Translations under genes and position numbers: made by a program
Part shown: positions 1-5,742 of the stretch, piece after piece
How positions within the stretch are numbered: position 1 is the first letter of the stretch
How the letters are laid out: each line of letters opens with the position of its first letter
Source of the DNA: Akkermansiaceae bacterium
GTDB lineage: Bacteria > Verrucomicrobiota > Verrucomicrobiia > Verrucomicrobiales > Akkermansiaceae
Reading direction: 5' to 3'
Assembly: GCA_020627645.1 (NCBI GenBank)
Contig: JAHDGN010000012.1
Span: 1 to 21,187 of the forward strand
Length of the DNA stretch: 21,187 nucleotides
Notes under the pieces: generated by a model
The model's input: only the letters and a program-made list of their open reading frames with translations
Database searches by the model: none
Told to the model about the DNA's origin: nothing

Positions 1-54
1 CGACTTTAGTCGACGAACTTGAAGCCACCTGCTTCAGCGGGTGGTGCATTCACT
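1..54 (+). mobile_element. Probable terminal end of an IS200/IS605-type element (rest lies left of the window)
   Basis: Two adjacent small hairpins lie in the first 46 bases. CGACT-TT-AGTCG (1-12) is a 5-bp stem with a 2-nt loop. CCACCTGC-TTCA-GCGGGTGG (about 25-44) is an 8-bp stem with one T.G wobble and a tetraloop. Subterminal imperfect hairpins without terminal inverted repeats are characteristic of IS200/IS605 ends. The flanking minus-strand gene runs straight into this hairpin and stops in its loop, so the hairpins look inserted into a gene. The exact boundary is not certain; I place it near 53-54, after the ATTCAC(T) that follows the hairpin. No transposase or TnpB gene is in the window, so the family call rests on end structure only. 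Which end (left or right) it is cannot be proved here. Confidence 0.55.
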
Positions 55-717
55 GAGATATCCTGTGGAGGAAAATTCGAACGAAGAAACGCCATTTTTG
101 AAGAATTTTTCTGAGAAAGGGTCGAGGTTGAAGTCTTTCATTCTGTAGTTCACCTTCCTTCCATCATTGAGCCGGGTTCCTTTGAGGTAGTCGGACCCAA
201 CTTTCTTGCCTCTTTGTTTTTCGTCTTGTTTCCTGCCGAATTGGTGGAGTCTAGGGAGGCGCACATCGATTTTTGCTTGGAGTTCGCTGATGTTGTTCGA
301 TTCGATGATTTCAGGGCGAATGATGACTTCTTTTCCGGAATGCTCATGGGTCCATTTTACGATGACTCCATTGGAGTATGTGATTGAGAATGAGACTGGT
401 TTTTTTGAATCGATTGAGGTTTTGCTTTTCGTGTTTAGCCCCTTAAATTTATCAAACTTTCTGGTGATCCATTTCTCGCCCTTCTTTTCTTGAAGAATGT
501 AGTCTATTTCCACCTGTTTGTTTTTGCCTCTTTCTTTGCTATTCTTTTTTGGGTGTAAGACACTCTTTCCGTTTGACTGGATACCAAAATCGAAATGCCG
601 ACCTTGCCACCCTGCGAAGTATCCGAGCCACTCTTTTTTATCCGTGATTTGTTGTAGCTTGGCCTGAATGCAAGAAGTAGTGACCATCAAAGTGCATGAA
701 AAAAATATCAATTTCAT
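34..717 (-). CDS. Secreted hypothetical protein, 3' end apparently cut off by an IS end
   Basis: I chose the ATG at 717, which begins directly with an N-terminal export signal (MKLIFFSCTLMVTTSC, then IQA). A GTG 10 codons further upstream is possible but would put polar residues ahead of the signal. Cleavage after IQA, or lipidation at the Cys of VTTSC, are both conceivable. The mature part is lysine-rich and polar, with no family I recognise and no catalytic motif. The last six codons (SECTTR) are encoded by the hairpin of the putative mobile-element end at 1-54, so the native C-terminus is probably missing. The base composition is balanced between G and C, unlike most neighbours. The gene lies 82 bp downstream of the sulfatase gene, with no clear terminator between them. 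Confidence 0.6.
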   Translation of the reverse strand: MKLIFFSCTLMVTTSCIQAKLQQITDKKEWLGYFAGWQGRHFDFGIQSNGKSVLHPKKNSKERGKNKQVEIDYILQEKKGEKWITRKFDKFKGLNTKSKTSIDSKKPVSFSITYSNGVIVKWTHEHSGKEVIIRPEIIESNNISELQAKIDVRLPRLHQFGRKQDEKQRGKKVGSDYLKGTRLNDGRKVNYRMKDFNLDPFSEKFFKNGVSSFEFSSTGYLSECTTR

Positions 718-771
718 TTCAATTTTATGAATAAGTTTGAGTGGCACCCTTCTGTTACAGAAAGATGAGAA

Positions 772-800
772 GTCAACTTTCGAGATTTGTGGTCAACTTT
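772..800. repeat. Direct repeat GTCAACTTT, 20-bp period, upstream of the first gene
   Basis: The 9-mer GTCAACTTT occurs at 772-780 and 792-800, two helical turns apart. This is the short gap between the sulfatase stop and the start of the gene at 34-717. On the coding (minus) sense it reads AAAGTTGAC twice, which could be a tandem operator or contain a -35-like TTGAC. No assigned regulator. Confidence 0.3.
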
Positions 801-2134
801 TACTTAGGGTCAGTTGATTGCCAGGGAATGGAGCCTCCCCGTTGAATATGAGCTCGCATTGCTTGCGTGAGTTGGCGGTATTCTTTTGGGTGAGTTTTCT
901 TTAGATCTGTTTTTTCGAGAGGATCTTTTGTTAGGTTGAAGAGTTCCCATGGTGCCATGGGGGAATTTTTCACGAGTTTCCATGGACCGCGTCGCATGGC
1001 CCACGATGACTCGCCCATGTAGCGGAGATTGCCTTCGCGTCTGGTGAAAAATAGATCTCTTCGGGGCAGCTCCTGTTCTTCATTTTTAAGAAAGGGGAGA
1101 ATGGATAGGCCGTCAATTTTTTGGGGAATTGACTGGTTGGCAATTTCCAAAATGGTTGGGAATAAGTCCATTGAGATTGTGACGAGGTCTGTTGAGGTGT
1201 TGGGTTTGATGATGCCTGGCCAGGTTGCAATGGTGGGGACTTTCAGCCCTCCTTCGTACATGTCTTGTTTTCCTCCCCGGTGTGGTCCACAGGTTGCTCC
1301 TACGTTGAGCTGGCCACCATTGTCTGAGGTAAAGATAACGAGGGTGTTTTCCCATTGTTTATTGTTCTTAAGTGTGGAAATGACACGTCCGATATTGTGG
1401 TCCATGTGTTCGATGAGGGCCGCAAGAACAGCGCGCTTTTTGCTGATCTTTGGTTCTCGTTGTTGAATTTTTTCTAGCCAATCTTGAGGAGGTTGGATGG
1501 GGGTGTGTGGAGCGTTATAGGCTAGGTATAGGAAGAACGGGTTAGGTGATGATTTTTGAGATTCTAGATATTGGATTGTCCAATCGGTGAAAAGGTCTGT
1601 GGCGTGCCCTTTGGATGTGATGGTTTCGCGATTGAGGCGCATCAGGTTTTGGTTCCATCGGCGGTGATGATAGTAGTCGTCCATCATATCCCCAAGAAAT
1701 CCGTGAAAGTGTTGAAACCCTTTTTTATTGGGGTGAGCCTCAGGGTTGAGGCCAAGGTGCCATTTCCCGATGAGAGCGGTATGATAGTTCGATTTGGAGA
1801 GAAAACTAGGCAGTAGCTGGGAGGAAGGTTGAAGGTAACCCCAGCTATCTTCGGAGTGGGTACGAATGACTCCCGGGACCCCGACGAGTTCGGGATATTT
1901 TCCACTTAGCAGAGCGGCCCGGGTGGGGGAGCATACTGGGCAGTTGGCGTAAAAGTTTGTAAATTTGAGTCCTTGTTTGGCGAGGCTATCGATATGTGGG
2001 GTTTGGATATCGGGAGATCCGTATGACGAAAGGTCACTGTAGCCGAGGTCATCAACCAGAATGACGATGATATTGGGAGGGGAGGCTAAGATGGTGAAGG
2101 TTGAAAGAACAAGAAAGTAGATTGTCCGAATCAT
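800..2134 (-). CDS. Secreted arylsulfatase-family hydrolase (formylglycine-dependent)
   Basis: The protein hydrolyses sulfate esters, probably on sulfated polysaccharides, in the periplasm or outside the cell. A short signal peptide (MIRTIYFLVLSTFTILAS) is followed by NIIVILVDDLGYSDL, whose two Asp residues are the expected calcium ligands. CSPTRAALLSGK (about residues 68-79) is the sulfatase signature, where Cys68 is oxidised to formylglycine by FGE. GKWHLG (about 123-128) and TSDNGG (about 268) are further conserved active-site blocks. The length of 444 residues is normal for a single-domain family S1 sulfatase. I use the ATG at 2134; an in-frame TTG at 2155 would add seven residues, and neither has a clear ribosome-binding site. 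It follows the small membrane protein gene by 59 bp on the same strand and may belong to the same transcript. The exact substrate cannot be told from sequence. Confidence 0.93.
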   Translation of the reverse strand: MIRTIYFLVLSTFTILASPPNIIVILVDDLGYSDLSSYGSPDIQTPHIDSLAKQGLKFTNFYANCPVCSPTRAALLSGKYPELVGVPGVIRTHSEDSWGYLQPSSQLLPSFLSKSNYHTALIGKWHLGLNPEAHPNKKGFQHFHGFLGDMMDDYYHHRRWNQNLMRLNRETITSKGHATDLFTDWTIQYLESQKSSPNPFFLYLAYNAPHTPIQPPQDWLEKIQQREPKISKKRAVLAALIEHMDHNIGRVISTLKNNKQWENTLVIFTSDNGGQLNVGATCGPHRGGKQDMYEGGLKVPTIATWPGIIKPNTSTDLVTISMDLFPTILEIANQSIPQKIDGLSILPFLKNEEQELPRRDLFFTRREGNLRYMGESSWAMRRGPWKLVKNSPMAPWELFNLTKDPLEKTDLKKTHPKEYRQLTQAMRAHIQRGGSIPWQSTDPK

Positions 2135-2135
2135 G

Positions 2136-2155
2136 AGGATATCATAGGATATCAA
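2136..2155. repeat. Tandem 10-bp repeat next to the sulfatase start
   Basis: AGGATATCAT (2136-2145) is followed directly by AGGATATCAA (2146-2155), nine of ten bases alike, each containing the palindrome GATATC. The pair occupies the position where a ribosome-binding site for the ATG at 2134 would be expected. Its role is unknown. Confidence 0.5.
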
Positions 2156-2193
2156 GTGGAGGTTTCGAAAGCCTGCTTCTCAAGTTTTATCGT

Positions 2194-2577
2194 TTAGTTG
2201 GTGGGATAGGTTGGTGGGGTGATGTGGTGTGGGCGGGTAATGATGAGTTCTCTGGTGCCGTCAGGGTGGTTGATAATGATGGGGCCAAGGTCTGATAGGA
2301 CATCGAGCGTTTGATCGTCACTAGTTAACACCTCGGCCAGGGATGGACTTCTAGAGGGAATTCTAATGACGACGATATCGTCCGTTGTGGGAGTGGAGGC
2401 CAAAGGCTGTTGAGACTTTTGGGAATTGTCGTGAAATACTTTGAAGGAAGCAATCGCTAGGGCAATAGGGGCCAAAATGAGAGAGCTAAATTTGAGGCGG
2501 TTTTTGATCCGTCGTTGACGTGCCCGTCGGCGAATCTCTGGCCAGGCATCATCTGCAAGTTGGCGGTAGTTTTTCAT
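2194..2577 (-). CDS. Small single-pass membrane protein, candidate anti-sigma partner
   Basis: The 127-residue product has a basic N-terminal part (EIRRRARQRRIKNR, about residues 14-27), one hydrophobic segment (about 29-46) and a roughly 80-residue C-terminal tail rich in Thr, Pro and Ser. The positive-inside rule puts the N-terminus in the cytoplasm. Its start codon overlaps the end of the upstream ECF sigma factor gene by 4 bp (ATGA), so the two are translationally coupled. This arrangement is typical of sigma/anti-sigma pairs, but I see no recognisable zinc-type anti-sigma motif (HxxxCxxC), so the role is inferred from position and topology only. Confidence 0.75.
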   Translation of the reverse strand: MKNYRQLADDAWPEIRRRARQRRIKNRLKFSSLILAPIALAIASFKVFHDNSQKSQQPLASTPTTDDIVVIRIPSRSPSLAEVLTSDDQTLDVLSDLGPIIINHPDGTRELIITRPHHITPPTYPTN

Positions 2578-3089
2578 GACGAAATCAGTTGTTTGAGGGT
2601 TTTGCGAGCGGCATCGAGGGCGTGGGCAATTTTTTTTGGGGTAGAGGAGTGAAGTTTGGCGATTTCTTTGACGGTGTATCCGTGGAAGTATTTTTCTTCG
2701 ATGAGGATGCGAGAGGTTTTGGAAAGCGCGGTAAGATGGGGTTCGATATTGGGGATTGATGGCGTTGGGGTGTGATTTTCAAAAAGGCGGTGGAGAGCTT
2801 GGTCGTGCCGTTGCCTTTTGCGGTAGTGATCAGTGGCAGCTGAGCGAGCGAGTCGGGTGAGCCAGCACCAGAGATGATTTTCGGTGGGGAATTTTCGGAT
2901 ATGTCGAACGATTCGGCATAGAGTTTCCTGAAGGATATCAGGGATGGCGTCTTGGTCGTTTGTATGTTGGTGGATGAATGCTGCGATACGGTGACTGTAG
3001 TGGTCGTGGAAGATTCGCCACGCTGATTCGCTCCCTTTTTTAAGGTTAGTGGTCAGTTTTGGGATTTCGTGATCGGGAATGGGATCCAT
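2574..3089 (-). CDS. ECF-type RNA polymerase sigma factor
   Basis: At 171 residues it has the usual size of an extracytoplasmic-function sigma factor. Region 2 spans about residues 20-95, with the recognisable DILQETLCRIVRHIRKF and WCWLTRLARSAATDHYRKR blocks that bind core polymerase and the -10 element. Region 4 spans about 120-168 (YFHGYTVKEIAKLHSST, then KKIAHALDAARKTLKQLI), the helix-turn-helix for the -35 element. It lies 41 bp downstream of the STN-like gene and overlaps the small membrane protein gene. The position downstream of a heme-protein gene with a distinctive promoter suggests that it may direct its own operon; that is inference. No ribosome-binding site is visible. Confidence 0.92.
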   Translation of the reverse strand: MDPIPDHEIPKLTTNLKKGSESAWRIFHDHYSHRIAAFIHQHTNDQDAIPDILQETLCRIVRHIRKFPTENHLWCWLTRLARSAATDHYRKRQRHDQALHRLFENHTPTPSIPNIEPHLTALSKTSRILIEEKYFHGYTVKEIAKLHSSTPKKIAHALDAARKTLKQLISS

Positions 3090-3130
3090 CAGACGCTGAG
3101 TAGAGGGAGTTCAGATTTAGGATTCTATCA

Positions 3131-3958
3131 CTACTCGACCTTTTTTGATAGGTCTTGGATGAGTTTTTCCTGTTTTTCTATTTTTTCCTGAAGTTCGGCT
3201 ACTTTGTCTGTTAAGTCGCCGATTGCTTCAAGTAGAAGGCGGGTTTCCGGATTTGGGGTGTCTGGGGATGTTAATGTTGGTGAGCCTGATTTTTTCGTGT
3301 TTTTGGGGAGTCCTCCGATCTCGCCATCAAAAATAGAGAGCCTGGAAGCAAGGTGGAGGTGATACTGGACGGGAGCTCTCAGGAAAAGTATCCCCGGAGT
3401 TTTTACAAAGTGGATTTCGAGATCATCGGTGTGATCACCGAGTTGGTTAGCAAGTTCAAAGATGTCTCTTTTTTGGAGATCATAGTTTAGTTGAAGGCGC
3501 TCTTTGCTGATTGGCTCTTTGTTGGTGAGGTTGCTGCTTAGGTGGTAGATTTGGCTAATAGGTCCATCGTGATTAACGGGAGTTTCAGTCGGTGTTTGAC
3601 TCGTGGAGTTTGAGCGTGTTGTTGGAGATTCTTTTTTAAGGGGCGATACGACGATCTCTTCTTTCTCAAGAGTGATTGAGGTTTCACTGAGAGCTCCGAG
3701 AGAGGAAAGAAGATCTTTAAGGTAGACTCTGCGTAGTTTAAAAGCTGGGATTTTTTTGTTTGCGAGGTCTGAATTTTTGATGTCGATAGTGAGGGTGGTC
3801 TGATGCTTGGAGGTGAGAATCTGTCTAATCGAGTCCAAGGTTTCGCTCAGTCCTGTTTGCTGATGATTTTCAAACTCTTCAATGAGGATTTGGGAGGCTT
3901 TGCTGAGTCCGGTCAGGCAGAGGAGCAATGTCGTGATGATGGTAAGCGGCGTTTTCAT
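3131..3958 (-). CDS. Secreted STN-like protein with C-terminal coiled coil
   Basis: The 275-residue product starts with a signal peptide (MKTPLTIITTLLLCLTGLSKA). Residues about 50-105 (TLTIDIKNSDLANKK... YLKDLLSSLGALSETSITLEKEEIVVSP) have the alternating pattern of short secretin/TonB N-terminal (STN-like) domains. A low-complexity Ser/Thr/Pro linker follows, then a second small alpha/beta block (about 155-220). The last 38 residues (DLTDKVAELQEKIEKQEKLIQ) form a clear heptad coiled coil. Its ATG lies 3 bp after the stop of the heme-protein gene, so the two are coupled. A role as a periplasmic adaptor between the heme protein and the sigma pathway is possible but unproven; the STN assignment is by pattern only. 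Confidence 0.75.
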   Translation of the reverse strand: MKTPLTIITTLLLCLTGLSKASQILIEEFENHQQTGLSETLDSIRQILTSKHQTTLTIDIKNSDLANKKIPAFKLRRVYLKDLLSSLGALSETSITLEKEEIVVSPLKKESPTTRSNSTSQTPTETPVNHDGPISQIYHLSSNLTNKEPISKERLQLNYDLQKRDIFELANQLGDHTDDLEIHFVKTPGILFLRAPVQYHLHLASRLSIFDGEIGGLPKNTKKSGSPTLTSPDTPNPETRLLLEAIGDLTDKVAELQEKIEKQEKLIQDLSKKVE

Positions 3959-3961
3959 AGT

Positions 3962-5386
3962 TTAGTGGATCAGAAGGTCAGTTCGAGTGAGAAGTTTTGC
4001 GAATTGTTCATCCTGTGCGGAATCTGGATCGAGGAAGAGTTCCTGGATATACTTACGGCGTGCTAGCTCGCCTCGACCACTGTAAGATTTTTGGGTGTAT
4101 GGATCTTCCATGGCATTGTTTGCTTCATTGTTCGCCAAGAACCCAGAGAGGAGGGTGGGAAGCTTGGAGTCGATTGGTGGTGCGAGGTGAAATCCATCCG
4201 AACCCGTTTCGTTCCCATGGCAACCAATGCAGCTATTCATTGAGATATTTCGGCGGATTGAATTTTTGACCCGGTAACCTTTCCAGGCCGATCTATTTTC
4301 TCTACCAGGTAAGACGATGGAATGAGCGGTTGAGGTTGAGATCTTTTTATTCTTAATCATCACTTCCTGAGGTAGTGATCTTTTTCCGAAGATGTAATTA
4401 GAAAGTACTTTGGAATATTCTGATTTTTCGATGTAAAATTTATCGTGAATTGAGGTTGAGAGAAGTGCGGGCGATAGGTTGCTTCCAGAAGATGAATTGA
4501 ATTGTCGAAACTCACGTCCTATTCCAAGGGCGTTATCGTTCGTGCGAATTCTTAGCATTGGGCCCCCTCGAAAGCGGAAGGTATCTTGTTTTTCAGTTGT
4601 TGTGGCCTTTACGACGAGGTTTTCCAGGTCTCGGAGGTATCCCACGTCGAGCTTTTCGTGGGAACTTAGCATGTTCCAAAGTTTTGCAACTTGATGATTG
4701 GCTTGACCACTGGGTCTACGAGTGGAGATCGGATTTTCTTCAGGGTTGCTGACGATTAAATTTCGTTGATCGTATTCAAAAATTACGGTCATTCCTCCTT
4801 CGATGGGAGTTCCGTCAGCGTTGGTGAGGCAATAGATGAGTCTGAGTTCGCCAGCAGGAGGGATCGATGAGCCGTAATAGCTCTCGGTTCCAGATCCAGT
4901 TGAGAATCGTCTCCTAAAGGTTGAAGATCTCGGGACGAAGGTGCGGGAGAAGTCGGGTGTGGGCGAAATGGAATTGGCGATGGCTATATCTTGGCGGTTG
5001 ACAATGGCGGTTAGTTTGAAGGGAGCATTGGCGAGGTTTGGTCTCCAACTGAAAAGATTGGTTTCTTCAAAGCCATCTTTTTCCAGCCAGGGTTTGACGA
5101 CTTTTTGGTAAGCTTTTGTTCGGGCTGGGATTGTTTGGTTGTTCACCCTTGTGGGTTTGGTGAAGCTCAGGATGAAAGAGCGGGCGACTTCGGGAGCAGA
5201 CGATTTGCCGTAATTTGCTTCCAGGAGGCCTCCAAACGATAAGGGGCCAGGATAGACAGCCAAATCTGAGTTGACGACCCTGGGGGAGGTGATGATGAGT
5301 TCGTGTTCTGGTTTGATGGGGTGGGGAGTTGCGATCGCCGTGGCAGTCAGGGCCATGGAGAGTATCGAAAGGGAAAATTTAGTCAT
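3962..5386 (-). CDS. Secreted monoheme c-type protein, copy 1
   Basis: The 474-residue product has a signal peptide (MTKFSLSILSMALTATAIA) and one heme-binding motif, CIGCH, at residues 386-390. It therefore needs export and the cytochrome c maturation machinery. The roughly 380 residues before the motif are a large domain I cannot name; they include IKPEHELIITSP, YPGPLSFG, WRPNLANAPFKLTAIVNRQD and GGMTVIFEYDQRNL. Just after the heme site GFHLAPP gives a conserved His (residue 400), and no downstream Met is clearly shared with the second copy, so the second axial ligand is uncertain. The copy at 8720-10171 is closely similar along its whole length. The gene is the first of a probable operon with the STN-like, sigma, membrane and possibly sulfatase genes. 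Confidence 0.85.
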   Translation of the reverse strand: MTKFSLSILSMALTATAIATPHPIKPEHELIITSPRVVNSDLAVYPGPLSFGGLLEANYGKSSAPEVARSFILSFTKPTRVNNQTIPARTKAYQKVVKPWLEKDGFEETNLFSWRPNLANAPFKLTAIVNRQDIAIANSISPTPDFSRTFVPRSSTFRRRFSTGSGTESYYGSSIPPAGELRLIYCLTNADGTPIEGGMTVIFEYDQRNLIVSNPEENPISTRRPSGQANHQVAKLWNMLSSHEKLDVGYLRDLENLVVKATTTEKQDTFRFRGGPMLRIRTNDNALGIGREFRQFNSSSGSNLSPALLSTSIHDKFYIEKSEYSKVLSNYIFGKRSLPQEVMIKNKKISTSTAHSIVLPGRENRSAWKGYRVKNSIRRNISMNSCIGCHGNETGSDGFHLAPPIDSKLPTLLSGFLANNEANNAMEDPYTQKSYSGRGELARRKYIQELFLDPDSAQDEQFAKLLTRTDLLIH

Positions 5387-5411
5387 GAGAATTAGGTGTT
5401 TCTATCAAGGG

Positions 5412-5437
5412 ATACGCTTGAATTGGTGGAAGTGACC
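5412..5437 (-). promoter_or_regulatory. Candidate ECF-type promoter for heme-protein copy 1
   Basis: On the minus strand GGTCAC (5437-5432) is followed after 15 bases by CGTAT (5416-5412), 25 bases before the ATG at 5386. The same two elements with the same 15-base spacing (GGTCAT, CGTGT) lie 24 bases before the start of the second copy at 10171. Identical spacing between divergent spacer sequences suggests -35 and -10 boxes, and CGT-type -10 boxes are common for ECF sigma factors. No transcription data. Confidence 0.5.
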
Positions 5438-5457
5438 GAAAAAAGTTCTTTTTTCGG
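5436..5457. promoter_or_regulatory. Perfect 10-bp inverted repeat upstream of heme-protein copy 1
   Basis: CCGAAAAAAG (5436-5445) and CTTTTTTCGG (5448-5457) are perfect inverted repeats with a TT spacer. They directly abut and slightly overlap the candidate -35 box. A related inverted repeat is at the same place in front of copy 2 (10221-10243). It could be an operator or an A-tract upstream element. Confidence 0.45.
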
Positions 5458-5476
5458 AGGAATTTGAGATCAGCTC

Positions 5477-5580
5477 GAGATCTATTTGTTTTTCATCGGG
5501 TTTGTTGGACGATTTGAATTGGGTATTACGCCCTGGCTCTTGGTTCTATTTGGATGTTCGATTTTAGAGATCTATTTGTT
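5477..5580. repeat. 14-bp direct repeat GAGATCTATTTGTT, two copies
   Basis: Exact copies at 5477-5490 and 5567-5580, 90 bp apart, lie between two divergent promoters. Each contains the palindrome AGATCT. They may be paired binding sites for a shared regulator; no protein is assigned. Confidence 0.5.
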
Positions 5581-5596
5581 GTCTTTATGTTTAATA

Positions 5597-5608
5597 TTTA
5601 CATGTAAA
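5597..5608. promoter_or_regulatory. 12-bp perfect palindrome TTTACATGTAAA, operator candidate
   Basis: The palindrome lies 22 bp upstream of the sigma70-like -35 box of the esterase gene. Short AT-rich palindromes in this position are often binding sites for dimeric regulators. Chance occurrence in AT-rich DNA is possible. Confidence 0.35.
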
Positions 5609-5630
5609 AAATTGCACTTTTTGTTTGGGT

Positions 5631-5660
5631 TTGACACTGCTAGGTTTTGATCTGTAGTTT
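5631..5660 (+). promoter_or_regulatory. Sigma70-like promoter for the esterase gene
   Basis: A perfect -35 box TTGACA (5631-5636) is followed after 18 bp by TAGTTT (5655-5660), a weak -10 box. This lies about 80 bp before the start of the esterase gene and is the best plus-strand promoter in the gap. Confidence 0.4.
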
Positions 5661-5742
5661 CCGATCCTTTCCAAATCTTGTTATGAAGAAGGGGTTTTAT
5701 TTAATATCAACAATGAAAGGTTAGTTTTTGGGTTTGTCTTTG

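Larger units (their letters stand above)
5387..5742. other. Divergent intergenic region of about 356 bp
   Basis: This gap separates the heme-protein operon (minus) from the esterase gene (plus). It holds the minus-strand promoter and inverted repeat at 5412-5457, a 14-bp direct repeat (5477-5490 and 5567-5580), a 12-bp palindrome (5597-5608) and a sigma70-like plus-strand promoter (5631-5660). I see no RNA gene in it. A 13-codon reading frame (ATG 5683 to TAG 5724) has no supporting evidence. Confidence 0.6.

Noticed and set aside
5683..5724. 13-codon reading frame before the esterase gene
   Set aside because: No ribosome-binding site, no rare-codon run or attenuator-like hairpin supports a leader peptide.
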